Program-made: the position numbers and the translations under genes | NCBI GenBank assembly: GCA_026710525.1 | Contig: JAPOQT010000305.1 | Span: forward strand, 1 to 7,066 | Direction of reading: 5' to 3' | Length of the DNA stretch: 7,066 nt | DNA from: Pseudomonadota bacterium | Lineage (GTDB): Bacteria > Bdellovibrionota_B > Oligoflexia > Oligoflexales > Bin106 | The notes under the pieces: model-generated | What the model saw: only the letters and a program-made list of their open reading frames with translations | Databases searched by the model: none | Told to the model about the DNA's origin: nothing | Shown here: piece after piece, positions 1-4,945 of the stretch | How positions within the stretch are numbered: the stretch's first letter is position 1 | Layout: each line of letters opens with the position of its first letter

Positions 1-180
1 GCAAGGGTAAAAGCAGAAGGTAAAGCAGAGGGTAAAGCAGAGGGTAAAGCGGAAGGTAAAGCAGAAGCTATGATGTTAATTGCTAAGAGCATGCTTGCTT
101 CAGGTAATGACCCATCTTACGTAGCTAACATTACCGGATTGAGTGCTAATAATATTGCTAAACTTAGATCTGGCAAATAG
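1..180 (+). CDS. C-terminal end of a Rpn-family (PD-(D/E)XK nuclease/transposase-like) protein, partial
   Basis: An open frame enters from the left edge and stops at TAG 178-180, giving the last 59 residues. They start with a run of Gly-Lys-Ala-Glu repeats and continue as MMLIAKSMLASGNDPSYV then ANITGLSANNIAKLRSGK. A charged repeat tail followed by a short helix-turn-helix-like module (Met-Leu-Ala-x-Gly ... Ile-Thr-Gly-Leu-Ser ... Ile-x-Lys-Leu) is the usual C-terminus of Rpn-family recombination-promoting nucleases, annotated as PD-(D/E)XK nuclease family transposases. Known members are thought to be DNA endonucleases linked to RecA-independent recombination. The catalytic domain lies outside the window, so neither activity nor intactness can be judged. 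No inverted terminal repeats of an insertion sequence are visible after the stop. Family assignment rests only on the tail. Confidence 0.7.
   Translation, partial: ARVKAEGKAEGKAEGKAEGKAEAMMLIAKSMLASGNDPSYVANITGLSANNIAKLRSGK
7..66 (+). repeat. Five in-frame 12-base repeats encoding Gly-Lys-Ala-Glu
   Basis: Five consecutive 12-base units, consensus GGTAAAGCAGAG, lie in phase with the coding frame. The first unit begins GTA instead of GGT (Val-Lys-Ala-Glu) and the rest vary only at wobble positions (GAG/GAA, GCA/GCG). The array may begin further left, outside the window. Near-identical units like these can gain or lose copies by slippage, which would change the length of the charged linker without shifting frame. 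Confidence 0.85.
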
Positions 181-321
181 TCAGTAAGCCATCCCAGGTA
201 GCTTAACAGTTGATTAAGATACATACCTCTCATAACTCGGTGTCATGATATAAGGGTACATGTGTATGAGCTAACAGGTAGCACCTATGATGACAGTTGA
301 GTGCATCACGAAATTATGACT

Positions 322-353
322 TGCCTATGATATCGATTACCACTATCATAGCA
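322..353. repeat. Imperfect inverted repeat upstream of grxD
   Basis: TGCCTATGAT (322-331) pairs with ATCATAGCA (345-353) across 13 bases, nine pairs with a single bulged C. There is no T run on either side, so it does not look like an intrinsic terminator. It could be a protein-binding dyad or an RNA stem. Its function is unknown. Confidence 0.4.
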
Positions 354-384
354 TGTGGTGTGAAACTATATTATTAAGTCCCAG

Positions 385-400
385 GATCACCCAGGTGATC
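385..400. promoter_or_regulatory. Perfect 16-base palindrome upstream of grxD, possible operator
   Basis: GATCACC (385-391) and GGTGATC (394-400) are exact reverse complements separated by CA. The dyad ends 48 bases before the grxD start and lies just after an AT-rich stretch (TATATTATTAA, 367-377) that could contain a -10 element. The position suits a repressor site or a short hairpin in the grxD leader. The regulator is unknown and the role is inference from symmetry and position only. Confidence 0.4.
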
Positions 401-447
401 TGCGGTAGTGAATTCGTTAATCTTATTAATGTGTCGAGCGAAGAATT

Positions 448-783
448 ATGACGTTATCAAACAAACAAGATTTTGATTATATTAAAAAAATGATTGCAAG
501 TCATCCCGTCATCTTATTTATGAAGGGAACCAAAACAGAGCCCATGTGTGGTTTTTCTAACCAAGTGGTGCAAATTATGGCGAAGTACGGGGTTGATTTT
601 CATACGGTGAATATCTTGGAGAATCAGGCCTTAAGAGCAGATCTCAAGGTTTTCTCTGAATGGCCAACATTCCCCCAGCTGTTTGTTAACCAAACATTTA
701 TCGGAGGTTGTGACATTGTTTGTGACCTTGATAAACAAGGTAAACTTCAAGAACTCTTTAGTTCAAGATCCACTGATAGCTGA
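448..783 (+). CDS. grxD: Monothiol glutaredoxin, Grx4/GrxD family
   Basis: This 111-residue protein has the normal length for a single-domain monothiol glutaredoxin. The active-site segment MKGTKTEPMCGFS (about residues 25-37) has the CGFS motif with one catalytic cysteine (C34). The glutathione-binding WPTFPQLFV (about 72-80, with the cis-Pro of TFP) and GGCDIV (about 86-91) follow. Family members bind a [2Fe-2S] cluster with glutathione, often together with BolA, and carry Fe-S clusters in the cytoplasm; they are poor general disulfide reductases. No bolA gene is visible nearby. The ATG at 448 is preceded only by a weak purine-rich GAAG (440-443), so translation initiation may be modest. 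The text around LRADLKVFSEWPTFPQLF resembles alphaproteobacterial members somewhat more than enterobacterial ones, which is a weak taxonomic hint. The CGFS motif and the rest of the fold make this call secure. Confidence 0.96.
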   Translation: MTLSNKQDFDYIKKMIASHPVILFMKGTKTEPMCGFSNQVVQIMAKYGVDFHTVNILENQALRADLKVFSEWPTFPQLFVNQTFIGGCDIVCDLDKQGKLQELFSSRSTDS

Positions 784-800
784 GTTAATATGAATATAAT
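773..800 (+). promoter_or_regulatory. Candidate sigma-70 promoter for the metB-like gene
   Basis: A perfect TATAAT -10 (795-800) lies 16 bases after CTGATA (773-778), a four-of-six match to TTGACA that overlaps the last codons of grxD. Transcription would start near 807, leaving about 88 or 118 bases of leader before the ATGs at 895 or 925. This would let the downstream gene be transcribed apart from grxD. A tandem 9-base repeat (TATTAGTAA/TATTAGTAG, 802-819) spans the predicted start. Confidence 0.5.
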
Positions 801-924
801 ATATTAGTAATATTAGTAGGTAGTGAGCATATTTGAAGGATACCACCCTTGTCATACGATATTGATATCTTTGAGCTCCTACCTGCACTTGTTAATGGAA
901 CAACCTAAACTAAACAAACGATAT

Positions 925-2100
925 ATGGCTATTGAAGATCATGATTATACCCGGGCAGTGCACGCCGGCATGAAAATTGACGAATCATCAGGGGCCGTGG
1001 CCCCCGTGATTGTGACATCGACAACTTTCAAGCAAAAGGCCCCTGGACAACATCAAGGCTACGATTATTCTCGAGCTGATAATCCAACACGAGAGCAATT
1101 GGAAGTGGCTTTAGGGACCTTAGAACACGCTGCTCATGGGCTAGCCTTCGCGTCTGGCTTAGCAGCTGTGCATGCTGTTATGGGATTACTTAAATCCGGT
1201 GATCATGTGGTAGCTGTGGATGATGTTTATGGTGGAACCAGGAGGCTGTTTGAAAAAATTTGGCAACCTTTAGGTCTGCACTTTCATTTTCTTGATCTCA
1301 GGGATTTACATGATTTCGAACATTCCTTAATCGAGTTTCAACCTAAGGCTGTTTGGCTTGAGAGTCCAACTAATCCCACCCTGCGGGTGATTGATTTGCA
1401 AGGAGTGGCTCGGTTAACCAAAAAACATAATACTTTGTTGGTTGTGGACAATACATTTGCCACACCGATGTTGCAAAAACCTCTGCGATTGGGGGCTGAT
1501 ATAGTACTCCATTCATCGACAAAATACCTTAGCGGTCATACGGATGTGGTTGGTGGTAGTGTTATGACAAATGATCAAGGTTTGTATGAAAAGCTTAAAT
1601 TTATTCAGTTCGCCGCAGGAGCTGTGCCTAGCCCTTTTGACTGTTATTTGCTGTTACGATCCCTAGCCACATTAGCCATTCGTATGGAAAAACATTGTTA
1701 TAATGCTTTGGCAGTGGCTAAATACCTTGAATCTCACCCCAGGGTGTCTTCAGTATTATACCCAGGTCTTGCTAGTCATCCCCAGTACCAACTTGCCATG
1801 ACACAGATGCTTGGCTCGTCAGGGATGGTGAGTTTTTATTTCGACGGTACCTTAGAACAACTTACCACCTTTTTTCAGAGCACCCACCTTTTTGTTTTAG
1901 CTGAAAGTTTAGGTAGTACTAAGTCTCTTATGAATCATCCTGCCGCTATGACTCACGCATCCGTCGATTCTGTGGTTCGTGAGAAGCTGGGTATTACCGA
2001 TAAACTAGTCCGTTTATCTATCGGTATTGAGCATCCTGAAGATCTGAAACAGGATTTGAATCAAGCATTTGAGAAGGCTTGTTCAGGAAAGAATCTATAG
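925..2100 (+). CDS. metB: PLP-dependent cystathionine gamma-synthase / gamma-lyase family enzyme
   Basis: This fold-type I Cys/Met metabolism PLP enzyme has 391 residues from ATG 925, matching the family's usual 380-400. Numbered from that start, YSRADNPTR (about 48-56) carries the Tyr/Arg that bind the neighbouring subunit's PLP phosphate, FASGLAA (75-81) and VYGGT (101-105) form the cofactor pocket, VVDNTFATP (173-181) holds the Asp facing the pyridine nitrogen, and SSTKYLSGH (197-205) holds the Schiff-base Lys200. RLSIG (363-367) has the substrate-carboxylate Arg. Glu327 in AESLG matches the Glu of gamma-synthases and gamma-lyases rather than beta-lyases. The enzyme either makes cystathionine from an activated homoserine and cysteine, or splits it to cysteine; sequence alone does not decide, and metB is a best guess (mccB/cgl is the alternative). 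The family's SLGG-x-E-S segment reads SLGSTKS here. The frame is open back to GTG 823 (425 residues) with another ATG at 895. None of the three starts has a clear ribosome site; 925 is chosen because it puts the family's start (TRAVHAG) at residue 9. Confidence 0.88.
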   Translation: MAIEDHDYTRAVHAGMKIDESSGAVAPVIVTSTTFKQKAPGQHQGYDYSRADNPTREQLEVALGTLEHAAHGLAFASGLAAVHAVMGLLKSGDHVVAVDDVYGGTRRLFEKIWQPLGLHFHFLDLRDLHDFEHSLIEFQPKAVWLESPTNPTLRVIDLQGVARLTKKHNTLLVVDNTFATPMLQKPLRLGADIVLHSSTKYLSGHTDVVGGSVMTNDQGLYEKLKFIQFAAGAVPSPFDCYLLLRSLATLAIRMEKHCYNALAVAKYLESHPRVSSVLYPGLASHPQYQLAMTQMLGSSGMVSFYFDGTLEQLTTFFQSTHLFVLAESLGSTKSLMNHPAAMTHASVDSVVREKLGITDKLVRLSIGIEHPEDLKQDLNQAFEKACSGKNL

Positions 2101-2117
2101 CTAGCTAGCAACCACCG

Positions 2118-3218
2118 TTACTGGTGACTAAGAGCCAATACTAAATAAATACTTAATTTTATGGCATCGATTATCGAATGATAATCGATTTTATCCTGGG
2201 TGTCTGATGGTTTGTGCCAATGCTGGCGATTGGTGAAATCGATGAGATTGATGACGGGAATACCTAATTTTTTAAAAGCAAGATGATCATCCTCGATGGT
2301 CATCTTGTCCTTACTGATTCTGTGATCAAGTTTGAGTATCTTAGCACCACGGAGCATGAGTTGTCTGAGTTTTAAATCACTATTAAGCTCGTGAGTGATA
2401 GTCATGTTGGGCGAGCCAATCATATCTAAAATAATCACCCCTCGAATAGATTCACTGTTAGAGTCCATATTGGCTGGCAAAACAAAGTTACCATCCTTGT
2501 TTTTCTGTAATTCGCCAGCGAGTGCCCTTGAGCCATAAGTGTTATCCCTTTTACCGTAGAGTTTTTCTCCTGCGTGCCAGTCATCTAATACAGACTCTTC
2601 ACCATCAAACCAGACAAAAATAAGGTCACATAGAAGCAACTTGTCTTTTTTAATAACATGATCAAGAAAAAAACGAATTATCTCAAAGAGAGCAGCGGAA
2701 CTTGAACCACTATCGTTGGCCCCGAGGTAAGGATGATTTGGCAGAATTTTCGTATCATAGTGGGATCCAAGCATAATGGTACAAGGTAGGTTGCCCTTGA
2801 CTTTACCTAGGACATTATAGCCAATTATTTTTTTAAATGGTTTGTTCATTGGTTGTAAAGACGGGTTTACTGGTCGGATAGGAACCTCTGCTGTGAAAAT
2901 ATGTTGCGCTAAAAAGACATGATTCTGCTTGAGTTTCTTCATCATCCATTCAGACACTTTTTTTTGCCTTTTTGAGCCGAATGGATGCTCTGCTTGGCTA
3001 AGATATTCGAGGTCAGTACGAAGTCGTGCTATGACTTTTTCTGGTTTGATAAAGTATTGTTTCATTGTGGGCCAGCTAGGCCCCATCAAGGGTGATGATA
3101 ATGTCTTAAGGGTCTTGTCAATCTTGGGTTTTGATGTCTGATGAGTGAAGGATAGTAAGAATAAGGGTAGTAGGATGAGGAGTGTTATTAGGGGAAAGGA
3201 ATACTTAATAGTAACCAT
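2118..3218 (-). CDS. Glutaminyl-peptide cyclotransferase-like M28-family zinc enzyme, membrane-anchored or exported
   Basis: This is a 366-residue protein. Residues 7-24 form a hydrophobic stretch after Lys5, with no lipobox Cys, so it is a signal anchor or uncleaved signal peptide and the enzyme should act on the periplasmic side. The catalytic domain follows the order of animal-type glutaminyl cyclase within the M28 fold: GSHYDTK (151-157), GANDSGSSSA (166-175, metal Asp169), FVWFDGEES (201-209, acid/base Glu207 and metal Glu208), LYGKR...TYGSRALA (220-234), LDMIG (264-268), TIEDDH (307-312) and HWHKPSDTQDKID (333-345, metal His335 beside Trp334). The IEDDH, LDMIG and Trp-His features and a single-zinc ligand set (Asp169, Glu208, His335) favour a cyclase, turning N-terminal Gln into pyroglutamate, over an M28 aminopeptidase. 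Substrates are unknown. It lies 77 bases after eno on the same strand with no terminator seen between, so read-through from eno is likely. The start has only a weak AGAAAG ribosome site. Confidence 0.85.
   Translation of the reverse strand: MVTIKYSFPLITLLILLPLFLLSFTHQTSKPKIDKTLKTLSSPLMGPSWPTMKQYFIKPEKVIARLRTDLEYLSQAEHPFGSKRQKKVSEWMMKKLKQNHVFLAQHIFTAEVPIRPVNPSLQPMNKPFKKIIGYNVLGKVKGNLPCTIMLGSHYDTKILPNHPYLGANDSGSSSAALFEIIRFFLDHVIKKDKLLLCDLIFVWFDGEESVLDDWHAGEKLYGKRDNTYGSRALAGELQKNKDGNFVLPANMDSNSESIRGVIILDMIGSPNMTITHELNSDLKLRQLMLRGAKILKLDHRISKDKMTIEDDHLAFKKLGIPVINLIDFTNRQHWHKPSDTQDKIDYHSIIDAIKLSIYLVLALSHQ
2166..2189 (+). terminator. Perfect 10-bp-stem inverted repeat, possible terminator of the metB-like gene
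   Basis: ATCGATTATC (2166-2175) and GATAATCGAT (2180-2189) are exact reverse complements around a GAAT loop. On the + strand the stem ends in a run of four T (2189-2192), about 66 bases beyond the metB stop; on the - strand no T run follows. It lies inside the 3' end of the convergent cyclotransferase-like gene, where the arms encode Ile-Asp-Tyr and Ile-Ile-Asp (residues 344-351 of that protein). The stem is AT-rich and the T run short, so it would be a weak intrinsic terminator at best. A binding site or chance are the alternatives. Confidence 0.35.
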
Positions 3219-3295
3219 AACAACTTTCTATTTCATTCATTTTGCCAAGAGAATTGGGAGTGTTTCTAACAGATTATTATCACTGTGTCTCCAGG

Positions 3296-4567
3296 CTAGA
3301 GCCCAAAACATCCCTGAAGAGAGAGATCTTCTTCAATACGTAATAATTGGTTGTATTTCAGAGTGCGTTCACCACGACTCAAGGAACCAGTTGTAATCTG
3401 ACCACTTCTTACGGCAACAGCAAGATCAGCAATATAAGGATCCTCTGTTTCACCACTGCGGTGAGAAATCATCGTTTTGAGACCATGACGATGAGCCTGA
3501 TGAATACATTGTAAGGTTTCTGTTAAGGTGCCAATTTGATTAGGCTTAATCAAAACAGTGGTGACCGATTGCTGAGAGATGGCTTTTTTTAGTCTCATTA
3601 CGTCGGTAACAATGAGATCATCACCGACAATTTGCAGATGGTTGTGTTTCTTAGCCATGGTGACTAACCGGGCAAAACCACTAAAATCATCTTGAGCAAG
3701 ACCATCTTCAATCGACACAAGAGGATATTTTTCGGCGAGCTGATCCAAATAGTTTACCATGTCTTCAGGGGAAAGAACCAGGCTCTCTCCTGGCAAATGA
3801 TACTTGCCATCACGAAACAATTCACTCGCTGCGACGTCGAGAGCAAAACCAAAATCCTCTCCGAGTTGATACCCAGATTTTTCAACCGCCTCAGTAAGAT
3901 AACGAAACACGGCTTCCATATTTTTTATTTCGGGGGCAAAGCCGCCCTCATCACCTACATTGGTACTCAGTCCATCTCGTTTTAAGATTTTCTCAAGGGT
4001 ATAAAAAACTTCCGCGCTGTGACGAATAGCCTGATGAAAAGATGTCCCTTGAGTTGTTGGTACAATCATAAATTCTTGAAAATCAAGAGAGTTGTCAGCA
4101 TGACATCCGCCATTGATCACATTGATAAACGGCGTTGGCAGAGAGTAAGAGTTAAGACCGCCAAGGTATTTGTATAGTGGCAGTTGACTATGTTCACAAG
4201 CCGCTCTGGATACGGCAAGTGATACACCAAGAAGAGCATTAGATCCTAATCGAGATTTATCCCGGGTGCCATCAAGATCGATGAGGGTGTTATCGATGCC
4301 TCGTTGGTCAAAAACGTCGAGATCAATAATCTGAGGGGCGATGGTTTCGGTGACATTTCTTACGGCGTTAAACACTCCAAGTCCTGAGTATCGCTCATCT
4401 TGATCATCCCTGAGTTCACAAGCTTCATATTTTCCTGTGGAAGATCCTGACGGTACGCTGGCTCGACCATGACACCCACCCCTGGTACTTACTTCGACCT
4501 CAACAGTTGGTCGACCACGAGAATCAAAAATTTGTCGTGCATGCACATGGGCTATGCGGCGGTCCAT
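3296..4567 (-). CDS. eno: Enolase (phosphopyruvate hydratase)
   Basis: This is a 423-residue enolase, the family's normal length, which interconverts 2-phosphoglycerate and phosphoenolpyruvate in cytoplasmic glycolysis and gluconeogenesis. Seen in order: ARQIFDSRGRPTVEVEV (10-26), SVPSGSSTG mobile loop (37-45), His156 in INGGCHAD, general acid/base Glu207 in GDEGGFAP, magnesium ligands Asp244 (ALDVAAS), Glu287 (SIEDG) and Asp316 (VGDD), catalytic Lys341 in IKPNQIGT, SHRSGETED (368-376) and the C-terminal KYNQLLRIEE (404-413). All key residues are present, so it should be active. Minor oddities are Ser for the usual Ala in the SGAST loop and Cys155 where Glu, Ser or Ala is usual. ATG 4567 is chosen because it fits the family N-terminus and has GAGGA (4576-4580) eight bases upstream. 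The frame stays open upstream to ATG 4648, adding 27 residues no enolase needs. The usual neighbours pyrG and ftsB are absent; the next gene is a cyclotransferase-like enzyme. Confidence 0.97.
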   Translation of the reverse strand: MDRRIAHVHARQIFDSRGRPTVEVEVSTRGGCHGRASVPSGSSTGKYEACELRDDQDERYSGLGVFNAVRNVTETIAPQIIDLDVFDQRGIDNTLIDLDGTRDKSRLGSNALLGVSLAVSRAACEHSQLPLYKYLGGLNSYSLPTPFINVINGGCHADNSLDFQEFMIVPTTQGTSFHQAIRHSAEVFYTLEKILKRDGLSTNVGDEGGFAPEIKNMEAVFRYLTEAVEKSGYQLGEDFGFALDVAASELFRDGKYHLPGESLVLSPEDMVNYLDQLAEKYPLVSIEDGLAQDDFSGFARLVTMAKKHNHLQIVGDDLIVTDVMRLKKAISQQSVTTVLIKPNQIGTLTETLQCIHQAHRHGLKTMISHRSGETEDPYIADLAVAVRSGQITTGSLSRGERTLKYNQLLRIEEDLSLQGCFGL

Positions 4568-4575
4568 TTGGTTTA

Positions 4576-4580
4576 TCCTC
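4576..4580 (-). promoter_or_regulatory. Ribosome binding site that fixes the eno start
   Basis: On the - strand GAGGA sits eight bases before ATG 4567. It is the best Shine-Dalgarno match in the leader and supports the shorter, family-length enolase over the in-frame ATG at 4648. Confidence 0.8.
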
Positions 4581-4616
4581 ACGAATGTTGGCCAAGAGTT
4601 GCTCAGGACTTCATAA

Positions 4617-4638
4617 AACATCACCCATGGGTAATGTT
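4617..4638. promoter_or_regulatory. Near-perfect 22-base palindrome in the eno leader
   Basis: Eleven base pairs are symmetric about the centre at 4627/4628 and ten match. On the + strand the left arm is AACATCACCCA and the right arm TGGGTAATGTT. The one mismatch (4622/4633) becomes a U-G wobble in eno mRNA. The site lies 50-71 bases upstream of the eno start and downstream of its predicted promoter, so it could be a roadblock-type operator or an RNA hairpin in the leader. Regulator unknown. Confidence 0.45.
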
Positions 4639-4728
4639 GTGTGACCATAATCTGACTCTATGCTTTATACATGGAACTGAGCCGAGACTCAAAGATTAAT
4701 TTCTTCTCATGGTTCTAGCCCTTGAATT

Positions 4729-4756
4729 ATTATTTGCCATCAGGCATAATAGTCAA
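4729..4756 (-). promoter_or_regulatory. Candidate sigma-70 promoter for eno
   Basis: On the - strand TTGACT (4756-4751, five of six to consensus) is followed after 16 bases by AATAAT (4734-4729, five of six). Transcription would start near 4722 and give about 155 bases of untranslated leader before ATG 4567. It is the best promoter match in the intergenic region on this strand and could also serve the downstream cyclotransferase-like gene. Confidence 0.55.
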
Positions 4757-4762
4757 ACTAAG

Positions 4763-4790
4763 TTGACGCCGCTACCGACATCGGTATTTA
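4763..4790 (+). promoter_or_regulatory. Possible weak upstream pepA promoter with embedded palindrome
   Basis: TTGACG (4763-4768, five of six) is followed after 16 bases by TATTTA (4785-4790), a poor -10. Between and into the -10 lies an exact 14-base palindrome, TACCGA (4773-4778) and TCGGTA (4781-4786) around CA, placed as an operator would be to block polymerase. Both assignments rest on pattern and position only. Confidence 0.3.
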
Positions 4791-4898
4791 TATTATCAGA
4801 TCTTAGTTCGTTAGACTCCCGTGATATGAAACGCATCTTTATGTGTTGCCATTAATTATGATGACACGAAAGCCGAGTAAAATAATGAATGACATGAC

Positions 4899-4904
4899 TA
4901 TAAT
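4899..4904 (+). promoter_or_regulatory. Candidate -10 element for pepA
   Basis: A perfect TATAAT lies 41 bases before the pepA ATG, with transcription predicted near 4911. No good -35 sits 16-18 bases upstream (AGTAAA at 4876-4881 is poor), so the promoter would be weak or activator-dependent. Confidence 0.35.
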
Positions 4905-4945
4905 ATTTAATGAAGTAACCCTCACAGTAGCGAAAGGCACCATTT

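Larger units (their letters stand above)
181..447. other. Non-coding region upstream of grxD
   Basis: This is 267 bases between the Rpn-type gene and grxD. I see no convincing gene, tRNA or terminator (no GC-rich stem followed by a T run). It holds two inverted repeats, listed separately, and AT-rich blocks such as TATTAT at 369-374 that could be a -10 element but lack a recognisable -35 at proper spacing. An 8-mer, ACAGTTGA, occurs at 207-214 and 293-300, which may be chance. Confidence 0.6.
4568..4945. other. Divergent control region between eno and pepA
   Basis: These 378 bases contain no gene I can support. They hold the leftward eno promoter and a leader of about 155 bases with a near-perfect palindrome, then a back-to-back pair of -35-like hexamers only six bases apart (leftward 4751-4756, rightward 4763-4768), a second palindrome at 4773-4786, and a -10 element for pepA at 4899-4904. 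The arrangement could couple or balance expression of the two genes, which is inference. Confidence 0.6.

Noticed and set aside
2113..2126. CACC...GGTG hairpin in the 17-base gap between metB and the cyclotransferase-like gene
   Set aside because: It has only four pairs plus a wobble and no T run on either strand, too weak to call a terminator.
3219..3295. Possible terminator between eno and the cyclotransferase-like gene
   Set aside because: Only four-pair stems (CCAA/TTGG, ACAG/CTGT) without T runs on the - strand were found.
2929..3396. Two open frames on the + strand (2929-3141 and 3145-3396)
   Set aside because: They lie opposite the cyclotransferase-like gene and the end of eno, show no protein-like motif, and have no ribosome sites; they are shadows.
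3692..3985. Open frame on the + strand inside eno
   Set aside because: It is antisense to a clearly functional enolase coding region with no recognisable domain.
4568..4648. In-frame 27-residue N-terminal extension of enolase from ATG 4648
   Set aside because: Family homology starts just after ATG 4567, which has a clear GAGGA ribosome site. The extension overlaps the 22-base palindrome and lacks enolase-like sequence.
4469..4699. Open frame on the + strand over the eno start and leader
   Set aside because: It is antisense to the eno N-terminus and leader, with no domain and no ribosome site; likely chance.
312..4861. AATTATGA occurring at 312-319, 444-451 and 4854-4861 in non-coding DNA
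   Set aside because: It is a short AT-rich octamer expected by chance. One copy overlaps the grxD start codon and there is no common position relative to genes.
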